Of a stretch of DNA of 64,000 nt, positions 43,080-52,572 are shown one piece after another; position 1 is the first letter of the stretch, and every line of letters starts with the position of its first letter. The stretch is taken from positions 1,736,001-1,800,000 of the forward strand of contig NZ_CP019914.1 in the NCBI RefSeq assembly GCF_002214805.1. Direction: 5' to 3'. The notes below the pieces were generated by a model, which searched no databases, was not told where the DNA came from, and saw nothing but the letters and a program-made list of their open reading frames with translations. The DNA is from Brachyspira hampsonii. GTDB lineage: Bacteria > Spirochaetota > Brachyspiria > Brachyspirales > Brachyspiraceae. The position numbers and the translations under genes are program-made.

Positions 43080-43703
43080 TTAATCTTCATAATTCTCTTT
43101 TTTGTCTATATACTTTTTTAACAAAGTTTTTATTCTATCGTATTTAAAACCTTTACGCATTAATGTCTTTATAATATAATCTTCTTTTCTTTCTTTATTT
43201 TCATATAGTTTATAATATTTTCTTATAGCATCTTTTAATGCTTTATCGTCTATTTTATCGCTTATAGAGTTTTGTGCTTTTTCTATTAAACTTGGCTTTA
43301 CTTTATTTTTCTTTAAATAATCTATTATATGCCTTTTGCTTTTTCCTTTAAGTTTTAAGCTATTAATTGCTATTTTTACGAATCTTTTATCATCTATAAG
43401 ATCATATTCTTTGCAGTAGTTTACAGCATGTTTAATAAATCTTTTTTTATGTCCTTTTTTTGTGAGTTTCTCTCTAAGCATACCCTCGCTTATAAATCCG
43501 CGTTTAAGTATTGATACTGCAGATTTTCTTGCGGCAGATTCAAAAGCTCTGAATCTTATATGAGGTATTTCATCATATTCAAGCTCCATTCCCTCATATA
43601 AATCAAGTTCATAGAGTCCGTTTTTGGGTATAGTAAATACATCTCCGCCTGATACTTTGATATATATCTTATCGCCTTTTAATTTCATTTTTAAAATAAC
43701 CAT
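43080..43703 (-). CDS. recX: Regulatory protein RecX
   Basis: 207 residues. The RecX three-helix repeats are visible: 'AARKSAVSILKRGFISEGMLREKLTKKGH', 'AVNYCKEYDLIDDKRFVKIAINSLKLKGKSKRHII', then 'DYIIKTLMRKGFKYDRIKTLLKKY'. An N-terminal ~55-residue extension is mostly beta. RecX binds inside the RecA filament and limits its activity. recA is not adjacent here. The start at 43703 lacks a good ribosome site; a second ATG lies at 43688. Confidence 0.82.
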   Translation of the reverse strand: MVILKMKLKGDKIYIKVSGGDVFTIPKNGLYELDLYEGMELEYDEIPHIRFRAFESAARKSAVSILKRGFISEGMLREKLTKKGHKKRFIKHAVNYCKEYDLIDDKRFVKIAINSLKLKGKSKRHIIDYLKKNKVKPSLIEKAQNSISDKIDDKALKDAIRKYYKLYENKERKEDYIIKTLMRKGFKYDRIKTLLKKYIDKKENYED

Positions 43704-43755
43704 AATAAAAACAGTATAATAAATATAAATAGTTTTTCAAGTATAATTTAAAATT

Positions 43756-44274
43756 TTATTTCTTATATGATAAAATAAAATCTATATCTTCAGAACTTAA
43801 TATATTTTTAGGTATTATTATTGCAGACATTTCATCTGTATAGAGAAATATGCATTTATTTGCAGAATCTATTTTTTTAATTTCATCTTTACTAAATTGA
43901 CTTGTTCCTCTGTCTTCTTTAAAAATTACTTTATCATCATATATAGTTAATTCTTTATCTCCGAAAACCTTATCCAATTTACCGCTTCTTGCATACTCTT
44001 TAACTTTTTTCACTATCTTTTTCTCAAGACGCTTTTTATATGTAAGTATTTGAAGTATAGAAAAAGCAGATACTAGTAAAGCTATTATCACTATTAGAAA
44101 TGCATTATTTCTAAAGTATATTGCCATAGATGCAAATACAATAATATAAAGTGCTATGAGTATAATAATAGTTTTTTTTATCGATGAATTAATATTTGAA
44201 TTTGATTTTAAATAATGAATTTGAAAATCTATAAAGTCATCTTCAGTTAATCTATATTTATATTCTTTTTTCAT
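43756..44274 (-). CDS. YcxB-like two-TM protein
   Basis: 172 residues. 'KYRLTEDDFIDFQIHYLKSNSNI' leads into two adjacent transmembrane helices (about 32-52 and 57-75), followed by a cytosolic beta domain 'KELTIYDDKVIFKEDRGTSQFSKDEIKKIDSANKCIFLYTDEMSAIIIPKNIL'. This is the layout of YcxB-like domain proteins, function unknown. It lies 52 bases upstream of recX on the same strand. Confidence 0.78.
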   Translation of the reverse strand: MKKEYKYRLTEDDFIDFQIHYLKSNSNINSSIKKTIIILIALYIIVFASMAIYFRNNAFLIVIIALLVSAFSILQILTYKKRLEKKIVKKVKEYARSGKLDKVFGDKELTIYDDKVIFKEDRGTSQFSKDEIKKIDSANKCIFLYTDEMSAIIIPKNILSSEDIDFILSYKK

Positions 44275-44355
44275 TATTTTTTATATACCTTTTACAAATA
44301 TTTAACTTTTATTAGTATAGTATAACTGAATATTTTTTCAAGTATTTGATTTTTT

Positions 44356-45465
44356 CTATTTCCAATTTTTATTTGCAAGTTTATCTAAATTTATTTTTTT
44401 ATATTTTTCTCTTAATGTGATTGAAGGTATCCACCAAGCTATATCAAAAACTTTTTTCTTAATTGATTCAATCTTTTCTAAATAAATATTATAATCATCA
44501 TAAGTTTTCATTATATATACACTGTAAGCATAAAAGGCATGTTTATCTCTATCTATTTCTACATCTAATTTTTTCATTGTTTCATGGCATTTTTTATAGA
44601 ATTCATTTTTATTGTCAGCTTTATAATTATTAAATGTATATAAAAAGGAAAAGAAATTATAATAATTACAATCCATTAGTAATTCTTTTTTATTTTCATT
44701 ATAATAATTAAATACATTTTCAAAAACTTCTAATATAGCAATAGGAATTTTTTTAGTAGTATGAACACTTCCGGCAAGAGATGTGCTTCTTTGAAGATAA
44801 TAATACTTAGCATTATTATTATAGTACATTTTAGGATTATGAACCAAAAATCTATAGAAAAAATCAACATCTTCTGCTATTCTATATTTAGAATATATTA
44901 ATTTATTTTTCTCCAAGAATGTTTTTTTAAATATTTTATTAACTGCAGAAACTAAAGGATATTCTGGTGTATTTTCTTTTTCAGGTGTGTTTACATTAAA
45001 ATTGCTAATTCCTTCATTCCAAGTATTTTTAAATTTCTTTTTCCATATATTTATTCTATTGTGATAAAAAGGTTTAATATATCCATTTTTTTCATTTACT
45101 GTATACATATTATTAGTAAATACCATATCAGCATCATATTTTAATGCGGTATTATATAGCTCTTCTACAAAGTTGCTAGATACAAAATCATCAGGATCTA
45201 TAAAAACTAAATAATCAGAATTACTATTATACATTCCAGTATTTCTAGAAAATCCCAAACCTTGATTTTCATTATGATTGATGAGTTTTATTCTATTATC
45301 TTTTTTTATATATTTTTTAATTATATTTTCAGAGTTATCAGTTGAGCAGTCATTAACACATATTATCTCTATATCTTTTAAAGTTTGATTTATAACACTG
45401 TCCAAACATTTTCCTACATAATTTTCTATATTGTAAACAGGAAGAATAACTGAAGCTTTTATCAT
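44356..45465 (-). CDS. Family 2 glycosyltransferase
   Basis: About 369 residues from the ATG at 45465; a TTG 12 bases upstream is within its ribosome site. The GT-A fold is plain: 'ASVILPVYNIENYVGKCLDSVINQT' at the start, 'ICVNDCSTDNSENIIKKY' near 35, 'NQGLGFSRNTGMYNSNSDYLVFIDPDD' near 70 (DxD), and 'RIAEDVDFFYRFL' near 195. It probably adds a sugar to lipooligosaccharide or another surface glycan; a sugar epimerase gene is divergent from it. Confidence 0.85.
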   Translation of the reverse strand: MIKASVILPVYNIENYVGKCLDSVINQTLKDIEIICVNDCSTDNSENIIKKYIKKDNRIKLINHNENQGLGFSRNTGMYNSNSDYLVFIDPDDFVSSNFVEELYNTALKYDADMVFTNNMYTVNEKNGYIKPFYHNRINIWKKKFKNTWNEGISNFNVNTPEKENTPEYPLVSAVNKIFKKTFLEKNKLIYSKYRIAEDVDFFYRFLVHNPKMYYNNNAKYYYLQRSTSLAGSVHTTKKIPIAILEVFENVFNYYNENKKELLMDCNYYNFFSFLYTFNNYKADNKNEFYKKCHETMKKLDVEIDRDKHAFYAYSVYIMKTYDDYNIYLEKIESIKKKVFDIAWWIPSITLREKYKKINLDKLANKNWK

Positions 45466-45599
45466 ATTAAAATCCAATTCTAATTTATATTAATTATTTA
45501 ATTATTATACATCATAAAAAAATAAATAAAATAGTGTACTTAATTTAAATATATATTATACTTATAAAATACAATATATTTAAATTATTTAGGATTTTT

Positions 45600-46496
45600 A
45601 TGATATTGATAACAGGCGGAGCAGGTTTTATAGGTTCTCATATAACTGATATATTAATAAAAAATAACTATAAGGTTATAGTTGCTGATAATTTATCTAC
45701 AGGAAAAAAAGAAAATATTAATCATAAAGCATTATTTTATAACATAGATATTAAAGATTATAATAAGTTAGAAAATATATTTTCTGAAAATGAAATAGAA
45801 ATTGTTATACATTTAGCAGCTCAGGTTTCTGTTCCGAATTCTATTAGAAATCCTATTAATGATGCTAATGAAAATATAATAGCAAGTCTTAATATTATTG
45901 ATCTTTCAAAAAAATATAATATAAAAAAAATAATTTCTAGTTCAAGTGCCGCAGTTTATGGATTACCTAAAAAATTACCTATTGATGAAAATCATGATAC
46001 AAATCCAATTTCATATTACGGACTTTCAAAACTTACTATGGAAAAGTACATAATATTATCAGAATTGAATTATGTAATTTGCAGATTTTCGAATGTTTAT
46101 GGTCCTAGGCAAACGCCTCATGGAGAAGCCGGTGTTATTTCAATATTTATGGATAATGCTATAAAAAATAAAGATTTAAATATATTTGGTGATGGAAGCC
46201 AGACTAGAGATTTTATATATGTAGAAGATATAGCTTTTATCTTTTTAAATATTGTAAGAAATGATATATCTAATAAAGTTATAAATATATCTACAAATAC
46301 TTTTATAAGTATTAATGATCTTGCTAGAAATATAATAAAAATATCAAATAAAAATATAAAAATTAATTATCTCAATAATAGAGAAGGAGATATAGATCAT
46401 AGTATATTAGATAATACTAGATTATTAAATATAATAGATATGAAATTTACAAATATAAATGATGGTTTATTTAAACTATTTAAAACCTTGATATAA
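45600..46496 (+). CDS. NAD-dependent epimerase/dehydratase (GalE-like)
   Basis: 298 residues. Short-chain extended fold: 'ILITGGAGFIGSHITDIL' (NAD-binding GxxGxxG), 'VIHLAAQVSVPNSIRNP', 'ISSSSAAVYGLPK', the catalytic 'YYGLSKLTMEKYI' (YxxxK) near 140, 'RFSNVYGPRQ' and 'GDGSQTRDFIYVEDIA'. It resembles UDP-glucose 4-epimerases. It acts in nucleotide-sugar conversion, consistent with the divergent glycosyltransferase. It ends one base before the convergent lipoprotein gene. Confidence 0.87.
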   Translation: MILITGGAGFIGSHITDILIKNNYKVIVADNLSTGKKENINHKALFYNIDIKDYNKLENIFSENEIEIVIHLAAQVSVPNSIRNPINDANENIIASLNIIDLSKKYNIKKIISSSSAAVYGLPKKLPIDENHDTNPISYYGLSKLTMEKYIILSELNYVICRFSNVYGPRQTPHGEAGVISIFMDNAIKNKDLNIFGDGSQTRDFIYVEDIAFIFLNIVRNDISNKVINISTNTFISINDLARNIIKISNKNIKINYLNNREGDIDHSILDNTRLLNIIDMKFTNINDGLFKLFKTLI

Positions 46497-46497
46497 A

Positions 46498-47187
46498 TTA
46501 TTCCCAAGATATTCTATATTCTTCTTCTATATTATATTTAGAATATGCAGGATCCGTTATATTAAATTGGAATTTTATAGAATTATCTGTAAAAGTGAAT
46601 GCTGCAATGAATATGTTATTTTCATTTTCATCATTTACTATTTTTATAAATTCTGTTTCTTCACTGTATGGGTTAGTTATATCAATATAAGCATCAGTAA
46701 AATAACTCCATTCAATTTTATTTTCTGATACGGTTATTTTATGATCTTTATTTTGATTATAATATACTCCTATTCTCTCTCCAACTTTTATATTTGTACT
46801 GTCTGAAGTTTTTTCAAATGGAACTTCATTGCCGGAATATTTTAATTTAGCATATAGAAAATCTATAAAATAAGTATTTGGGGCAACTCCGTTTATTGTT
46901 TCTTTTATATCGAAAGAAAAAGTTTTATTTGTACTCTCCGGATTTCCAAGTACATAAGTTCCTAAATTATTTGCCTTATCTGCTTTACTTCCTATGAAAT
47001 TTATATTCCCTGTTTCAAATATTATAAAATTTAATTTTATATCTTTATCAAAATTACCTTTAACAGAATATCTTCCCGCTCTGTCTTTAAGTCTAAGAGT
47101 TTCTCTTGTTCCTGTAAGCATATTACTGCATGATAATAATACTAATGATATTGCAAAAATTAATATGAATTTTTTAGTATATTTCAT
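46498..47187 (-). CDS. Lipoprotein of unknown function
   Basis: 229 residues. The signal sequence ends at 'LVLLSC' (Cys about 20). The mature part is beta-rich with 'DRAGRYSVKGNFDKDIKLNFIIFETGNINFIG' and 'ENKIEWSYFTDAYIDITNPYSEETEFIKI'. The opening pattern (a 'G-x-Y' strand then ligand-type barrel strands) is like the small lipoprotein at 41781, but similarity is weak. No family recognised. Divergent from ctpA. Confidence 0.7.
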   Translation of the reverse strand: MKYTKKFILIFAISLVLLSCSNMLTGTRETLRLKDRAGRYSVKGNFDKDIKLNFIIFETGNINFIGSKADKANNLGTYVLGNPESTNKTFSFDIKETINGVAPNTYFIDFLYAKLKYSGNEVPFEKTSDSTNIKVGERIGVYYNQNKDHKITVSENKIEWSYFTDAYIDITNPYSEETEFIKIVNDENENNIFIAAFTFTDNSIKFQFNITDPAYSKYNIEEEYRISWE

Positions 47188-47395
47188 AAATATGTCCGTT
47201 TAATTAAAAATTATATACTCATTATATAGAAATCATTTTAAAAGTAAAGTAAATAATTATAAAGTTATCATAATATTTTAATGTTTATGTATATAAATTT
47301 TTTACTATTTATGTTATAATTTATTTATATAAATATAAAATTTTTGAATATCTATATATTTTTTATAATATATTTTTAATATAAGGATTTTAGAC

Positions 47396-48865
47396 ATGAT
47401 GAAAAACAAAGAAAGACTTTTATGGATATTTCTTTTAATTTTTGTAGTAGCAATTTCTTTTTTCAATTTTAAAAGTCCTTCGCTTGCAATAGCACAGCAG
47501 GGAAATGCTCAGTCTGATAATGATTTTTATTATTACAGCAGATTGTTTCAAAAAGTATTTGCAACATTACAGCAGAATTTCGTTGATACTAATAATGTAA
47601 CAACAAAAAAACTTATGTATGGTGCCATAAAAGGAATGCTTGAAGCAACTGATGACCCATTTACATTTCTTCTTGATGAAGAATTAAATACGGCATTAAA
47701 TACAGAAATGTCAGGAAAATACGGCGGAGTAGGGCTTTCTATTTCAAAGAATGCAGATAAAGGTTTAATGGTAGTTTCTCCTATAGAAGACGGTCCAGGT
47801 GAGAAAGCTGGTATATTATCAGGAGATATCATAACAGAGATAGACGGTAAAAGCACAAAAGATATGTCTGTTGATAATGCAGCAAATATAATGCGTGGTA
47901 AAGAGGGTACTAAAGTTACTCTTACAATAGTGAGAGACGGTGTTGCTGAACCTATTAAATATCCTCTTACAAGAGCAATCATAGAAATAAAAAGCGTTAA
48001 ATATAAAATGGTTGATGATTCTATAGGTTATATAAGAATAACTACTTTCGGTGATGATACAGCAAAAGATTTAGAAAATGCTTTGATAGATCTTAAAAAA
48101 CAAGGTATGAAAAAACTTATACTTGATTTAAGAAATAATCCGGGCGGAAGACTTGATACTGCCATAAATATAGTAGAAGAGTTCCTAACTGAAGGAAAAA
48201 TAGTTTATACAAGAGGAAGAAGCAGAAATGAAAATCAGGATTATTATGCTTCTAAGAAAGGCGATGAATGGCTTGAAGGCGATACATTAGTTTTAGTTAA
48301 TCAGTACAGTGCTTCTGCCTCTGAAATACTTTCCGGTGCTTTGCAAGACAGCGGAAGAGCTAAACTTTTGGGTGAAACTACATTCGGAAAATTTAGTGTT
48401 CAGTATGTACTTCCATTAGATGCAAGAGATAATACTTCTTTCAAATTCACTGTAGCACATTATTATACTCCAAATGGAAGAAGACTTCATGGTAAAGGCT
48501 TAACTCCTGATTTTGTTGTAGTAGAACCTAAACTTACAAGCACTGATATAACAGCTTTAACAGAGCTTAGAAAAGGCGGACAGATTTCTGCTTATGCTAA
48601 AAAATATCCTAATGAAAGCTCAGATGCAACTGCTTTGCCTGCTTTCAAAGAAGAGCTTAGAAAACAAAATATAATGCCTAGTGATTATTTGCTTGAGCGT
48701 TTAATATATAATGAAAGAAATTTAGATAATTATAAAGAGATATATGATCTTCGTTATGATAAACAGTTAAAGGCTGCTATTGAATATTTACAAACAGGTA
48801 AAGAGCCTCATCAGGATAAAGAAGAGCCTAGAGAAAATTGGTCAAATGAAAAAGAAGAAAATTAA
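47396..48865 (+). CDS. C-terminal processing protease, S41 family
   Basis: 489 residues. N-terminal signal-anchor (residues 8-30), a 'PFTFLLDEELNTAL' region, a PDZ domain near 100-180 ('GGVGLSISKNADKGLMVVSPIEDGPGEKAGI'), then the protease core: 'GYIRITTFGDDTAKDL', 'LILDLRNNPGGRLDTAI', the nucleophile segment 'NQYSASASEILSGALQDSGRA' and the lysine in 'LLGETTFGKFSVQ'. It trims C-termini of periplasmic proteins. The C-terminal tail is charged. AAGGA ribosome site; terminator follows. Confidence 0.92.
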   Translation: MMKNKERLLWIFLLIFVVAISFFNFKSPSLAIAQQGNAQSDNDFYYYSRLFQKVFATLQQNFVDTNNVTTKKLMYGAIKGMLEATDDPFTFLLDEELNTALNTEMSGKYGGVGLSISKNADKGLMVVSPIEDGPGEKAGILSGDIITEIDGKSTKDMSVDNAANIMRGKEGTKVTLTIVRDGVAEPIKYPLTRAIIEIKSVKYKMVDDSIGYIRITTFGDDTAKDLENALIDLKKQGMKKLILDLRNNPGGRLDTAINIVEEFLTEGKIVYTRGRSRNENQDYYASKKGDEWLEGDTLVLVNQYSASASEILSGALQDSGRAKLLGETTFGKFSVQYVLPLDARDNTSFKFTVAHYYTPNGRRLHGKGLTPDFVVVEPKLTSTDITALTELRKGGQISAYAKKYPNESSDATALPAFKEELRKQNIMPSDYLLERLIYNERNLDNYKEIYDLRYDKQLKAAIEYLQTGKEPHQDKEEPRENWSNEKEEN

Positions 48866-48889
48866 TAAGTTTTAATTTCTTTAAATATA

Positions 48890-48925
48890 AAGGTGATAGT
48901 ATTTTTAATATTATCACCTTTTTTA
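48890..48925 (+). terminator. Intrinsic terminator after the protease gene
   Basis: AAGGTGATA (48890-48898) pairs with TATCACCTT (48912-48920), followed by TTTTAA. The rest of the gap to 49200 holds no recognised gene except a short hydrophobic frame at 49157. Confidence 0.85.
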
Positions 48926-49156
48926 ATTGCATAAATATATTTGATAAAATCATATACCATATATGTCTATATTGACTTTTTTGTTTTAATAGTTTATCTT
49001 TTGATAGAGGTTTATATTATTTTTTGAAAAATTGTATTATGTCGTTAGTGCCATATTATATCAATGTAATCAATATAAAATAATTTAAATCTTAAAATTA
49101 ATTTATCATTTAGCTAATAACAATTTTTATTAGTAATAATAAGTGAGTAAACGAAA

Positions 49157-49207
49157 ATGTTCAAAAAATATATTGTATTAATTATTATAGGAGTAGTTTT
49201 ATGGTGA
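49157..49207 (+). other. Short hydrophobic frame overlapping the ankyrin gene start
   Basis: ATG at 49157 opens 16 codons, MFKKYIVLIIIGVVLW, then TGA at 49205-49207. It looks like a signal peptide or membrane anchor in a different frame from the ankyrin gene, whose ATG at 49201 lies inside it. Confidence 0.4.
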
Positions 49208-50169
49208 ATGATGTTTATAGTATATCTCAAGATGAAATGAGTTTTCTGCATGCCTGCCGTTATGGGCAAGTTTATAGAATTAAAGAATTAATTGATAAAG
49301 TTAATATCAATGTTCAAGATGAAGAAGAAGGATATACGCCTTTAATGAATGCTATAAGATCTAGAAAAATAGAAGCGGTAAAAATTATTTTAGATCATAA
49401 AGCCGATGTTACTAAAATAAAAAATAATAGAGGAAGAAATGCATTTTTCTGGGCGGCTACTTTAGATGAACTTGAAATGTTAAAACTATTTGAAAAATAT
49501 AATCCTGATTTTAATACTGTAGATAATGAAGGTTCTAATGTTTTATTTTTTACTAGAGAATATGAAACTATTGATTATTTACTTAAAAATGGTACAGATA
49601 TAAATAAAAAAAATAAATATGGAAGAACTCCTTTAATAAAGCATTCATTAGCTTATGAAACTCAAGATCTTGTAAAGTTTTTACTTGAAAAAGGTGCTGA
49701 TATTAATGCTCAGGATAATGAAGGCATAACAACATTGATGTTTGCTGTTAAAACTGATAAAGTAAAAATAATAGATATATGTTTATCTCAAAAAGCAGAC
49801 CTTAATATCAAGGACAATGAAGGAAAAACAGCTTTATTTTATACAATATCATCTTTCGGTATTTTAGAAAATGTTAAGGCAATGACAGAAAATATGTTTG
49901 GAGATTATGCAAAAAATTATATGAATCAAAAGAAAATGAAAGAGACAGATGCTGCTATAAGACTTATAAAATTATTTGCAGATAATGGTGCCGATATTAA
50001 TGCACAAGATAATAGAGGAAATACTTTATTAATGTATGCTATAGCACTTCGCAATGAGCCTCTTATAAATGAAATATTAAAATTAAATCCAGACATAAAC
50101 ATAAAAAATAAAGAAGGTAAAACAGCTAATGATATAGCGAGTGTATACGGTTATAAAATAGTGAATTGA
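49201..50169 (+). CDS. Ankyrin repeat protein
   Basis: 322 residues made of about nine ankyrin repeats, for example 'GYTPLMNAIRSRKIEAVKIILDHKADVT', 'YGRTPLIKHSLAYETQDLVKFLLEKGADINAQ', 'EGITTLMFAVKTDKVKIIDICLSQKADLNIK' and 'RGNTLLMYAIALRNEPLINEILKLNPDINIK'. An insert of about 30 residues interrupts the repeats near 225. Ankyrin repeats bind other proteins. The ATG at 49201 has AGGAG at good distance and gives no signal peptide; a hydrophobic frame just upstream suggests that an exported version may once have existed. Confidence 0.88.
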   Translation: MVNDVYSISQDEMSFLHACRYGQVYRIKELIDKVNINVQDEEEGYTPLMNAIRSRKIEAVKIILDHKADVTKIKNNRGRNAFFWAATLDELEMLKLFEKYNPDFNTVDNEGSNVLFFTREYETIDYLLKNGTDINKKNKYGRTPLIKHSLAYETQDLVKFLLEKGADINAQDNEGITTLMFAVKTDKVKIIDICLSQKADLNIKDNEGKTALFYTISSFGILENVKAMTENMFGDYAKNYMNQKKMKETDAAIRLIKLFADNGADINAQDNRGNTLLMYAIALRNEPLINEILKLNPDINIKNKEGKTANDIASVYGYKIVN

Positions 50170-50310
50170 ATGTTTTATAAATTTGTAATATTTATGTTTT
50201 ACTTTATATATAAAGTAAATAAAAAACTTTTGAGTATAGTAAAAAATAAGTTTTTTATATATAATAAAAAATGTAGGTAAGACACCATTATGGGTGGCAT
50301 AACAACAAGC

Positions 50311-50400
50311 AAGTGATCCGAGCACAGACATGCTTATTCACTGCTTTAAGGCGGCTGCACCTGCTTCGCAATGTGGACTTCGTCGCGAGCATAGCAACAG
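50311..50400 (+). repeat. 90-bp GAGC...GCGA cassette repeat
   Basis: Begins AAGTGATCCGAGCACAGACA and ends TCGTCGCGAGCATAGCAACAG. It is a close relative of the cassette at 52484-52572. The 50170-50491 gap is filled by this cassette and the double hairpin that follows. Confidence 0.85.
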
Positions 50401-50403
50401 AAT

Positions 50404-50469
50404 AAAAAATTACGAGCCTCTAGCAACTGACAAAGGAAGTTGCTAGAGCTTATTAGCGAGTAATTTTTT
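50404..50469 (+). repeat. Double-hairpin element, copy 1
   Basis: Outer stem AAAAAATTAC/GTAATTTTTT (50404-50413/50460-50469), inner stem CTCTAGCAACT/AGTTGCTAGAG (50418-50428/50438-50448), loop GACAAAGGA, with GAGC after the outer 5' arm and AGCGA before the 3' arm. It ends 22 bases before the next start codon. Confidence 0.88.
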
Positions 50470-50491
50470 ATATATTAACAGGAGTTATTCA

Positions 50492-51304
50492 ATGAAAAAA
50501 ATTATTTTATTTCTTTTAAGCATTAATTTCTTATGGGCATTTCCGCCTAGTGAAGCGTATTTTTCTGAACTTTTAAGCGATGATGGTAAAGTAATAAAAA
50601 ATACACTTAAAGTAAAAAAAATTGACGGCGGCAATTATTCTGCTTATTTTGATGGTGAAATTACATTAACAGGAGTTCTTGAAAGAGCTGATAATTCTGA
50701 TATTGATACTATTTATAGTGCTTTAAGATTTTATCCTGATAATAATATTGATTTGCCTTTTTTATTTAGTATATATTCAGATAATATGGAGGATTATAAA
50801 GAATTTGAAAGATTGGAATTCGGTGTTTTATTAGAAAATATTAAAGTAAAATTACCAGAACCTTTAAATAAAAGATTTTTAGGTGCTGCTGCTGTAAGGG
50901 CGGAGGTAACAATAAGAAACTATTCTTTTTATGGAGAAGGTGAAGCAGGAAGAGAGGCTTATGGCGATCTTGTAAATATTAAATTACTTGATGATGTACA
51001 AATAGAATATTTTTCTAAAGATAATTCTGCTGACGTTTATTATTATGCTGGAAATTCTTATTATATTAAACTTGAATATAATTCTAAAGATGATTATGTG
51101 AATATAAGAGATAAAGCAAATGGAAAAGTAATAGGAAAGATTTTGAAAAACGATATGATTAATAATGGAGGGATTTTATTAGCTATTGATGATTATTATG
51201 GAAGTGGAGAGAAAGATTGGTGTGAAGTATATTATATGCCTCCAAATGCTAAAGACGGAAAAGATGCAATTTACGGCTTTGTGCATAGTTCACAGATAAA
51301 ATAA
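50492..51304 (+). CDS. Secreted protein with C-terminal SH3-like domain, paralog 1
   Basis: 270 residues. Signal peptide 'KKIILFLLSINFLWAFPPSEA' with cleavage likely after the A before FPP. The body has 'FDGEITLTGVLERADN', 'LRFYPDNNIDLPFLFS' and 'LGAAAVRAEVTIRNYSFYGEGEAGREAYGDL'. The last 70 residues, 'YVNIRDKANGKVIGKILKNDM...GFVHSSQIK', are a bacterial SH3-type fold. No enzyme motif. It has a close tandem paralog and both have AGGAG sites. Function unknown, presumably at the cell surface or periplasm. Confidence 0.78.
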   Translation: MKKIILFLLSINFLWAFPPSEAYFSELLSDDGKVIKNTLKVKKIDGGNYSAYFDGEITLTGVLERADNSDIDTIYSALRFYPDNNIDLPFLFSIYSDNMEDYKEFERLEFGVLLENIKVKLPEPLNKRFLGAAAVRAEVTIRNYSFYGEGEAGREAYGDLVNIKLLDDVQIEYFSKDNSADVYYYAGNSYYIKLEYNSKDDYVNIRDKANGKVIGKILKNDMINNGGILLAIDDYYGSGEKDWCEVYYMPPNAKDGKDAIYGFVHSSQIK

Positions 51305-51421
51305 TAAAAAATTAAAACTATATAACTAATAAAAAACTTGTGAATGTAGTAAAAAATAAGTTTTTTATATATAATAAAAAATGTAGCAAGACACACTTGC
51401 AGGGGGGTATAACAACAGAAT

Positions 51422-51487
51422 AAAAAATTACGAGCCTCTAGCAACTGACAAAGGAAGTTGCTAGAGCTTATTAGCGAGTAATTTTTT
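51422..51487 (+). repeat. Double-hairpin element, copy 2
   Basis: Identical in sequence and structure to copy 1 (outer arms 51422-51431 and 51478-51487). It belongs to the tandem duplication of the downstream gene. The preceding sequence AGTAAAAAATAAGTTTTTTATA also repeats from 50240. Confidence 0.88.
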
Positions 51488-51512
51488 ATATATATTAACA
51501 GGAGTTATTACA

Positions 51513-52382
51513 ATGAAAAAAATTATTTTATTTCTTTTAAGCATTAATTTATTATGGGCATTTCCACCTAGTGAAGCGTATTTTTCTGAACTTTTAAGCT
51601 ATGATGGTAAAGTAATAAAAAATACACTTAAAGCCTATAATGCAGAAAGTGATGGTATGGTTTATTTTGATGGAGAGATTACATTAACAGGAGTTCTTGA
51701 AAGATCTGATAATTATGATATGGGAAATAATTATACTGCTTTAAGATTTTATCCTGATAATAATGTAGATCTTCCTTTTTTATATGCTTCATCTGAAATG
51801 AATTTGAAAAATCAAGGTGCTTCTAAATATGGTGATTCTTGGGATTTTAGCGGCGTTGAATTTGACAGATTGGAATTCGGTGTTTTATTAGAAAATATTG
51901 AAGTAAAATTACCAGAATCTTTAAATAAAAGATTTTTAGGTGCTGCTGCTGTAAGAGCTGAAGTTACAATTAGAAATTATCGTTTTTATGGAGAAGGTGA
52001 AGCATCAAGAGAGGCTTACGGTGATATTGTAGGTTTTAAGGCTTTAGGTGATGTAGAAACAAAGTATTTTAGTAAATATAATTATAATGTAGGGGAGGTT
52101 CATTACAACGAACTTCAATATAATTCTAAAGACAATTATGTGAATATAAGAGATAAAGCAAATGGAAAAATAATAGGTAAGATTTTGAAAAACGATATGC
52201 TTTATGATGGGGGAGTTTTATTATCTATCAATGGAGAAGGTATTGATTATATGAATTATGAAAATTTTGAAAAAAAATGGCATGAAGTGTTTTATCTTCC
52301 TCCAGAGGCTGAAGACGGAAAAGATGCAATTCATGGCTTTGTGCATGGTTCACAGATAAAACTTGAAAACGGAGGCTATTAA
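51513..52382 (+). CDS. Secreted protein with C-terminal SH3-like domain, paralog 2
   Basis: 289 residues, near-identical to its neighbour over the signal peptide and the blocks 'GEITLTGVLERSDN', 'DRLEFGVLLENIEVKLPESLNKRFLGAAAVRAEVTI' and the SH3-like end 'YVNIRDKANGKIIGKILKNDM'. It differs in the middle by an insert ('YASSEMNLKNQGASKYGDSWDFSG') and at the C-terminus ('LENGGY'). The pair arose by tandem duplication that included the leader hairpin. Function unknown. Confidence 0.78.
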   Translation: MKKIILFLLSINLLWAFPPSEAYFSELLSYDGKVIKNTLKAYNAESDGMVYFDGEITLTGVLERSDNYDMGNNYTALRFYPDNNVDLPFLYASSEMNLKNQGASKYGDSWDFSGVEFDRLEFGVLLENIEVKLPESLNKRFLGAAAVRAEVTIRNYRFYGEGEASREAYGDIVGFKALGDVETKYFSKYNYNVGEVHYNELQYNSKDNYVNIRDKANGKIIGKILKNDMLYDGGVLLSINGEGIDYMNYENFEKKWHEVFYLPPEAEDGKDAIHGFVHGSQIKLENGGY

Positions 52383-52403
52383 AGAGCATAGCAATAATAA
52401 AAA

Positions 52404-52483
52404 AAGTGAGCCTACCTGCCGAAGTTCACCTATGGTGTTGGCAGGTGTATGCAAGGCACCCTTATGGGTGAGATAACAATACC
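52404..52483 (+). repeat. Cassette repeat unit 1 of a tandem array (80 bp)
   Basis: Begins AAGTGAGCC and ends GAGATAACAATACC. The interior has CCTGCCGAAGTTC and TGTTGGCAGG, which can pair. A shorter and more diverged unit, directly joined to unit 2. Confidence 0.65.
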
Positions 52484-52572
52484 AAGTGAGCCGAGCACAG
52501 ACGTGCTTATTCACTCTTTAAGGCGGCACCTTGCTTCGCAATGTGGACTTCGTCGCGAACATAGCAACAACC
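52484..52572 (+). repeat. Cassette repeat unit 2 (89 bp)
   Basis: Begins AAGTGAGCCGAGCACAGACG and ends CGTCGCGAACATAGCAACAACC. GAGCAC/GTGCTT and AGTGA/TCACT form a hairpin at the 5' side. Confidence 0.85.
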
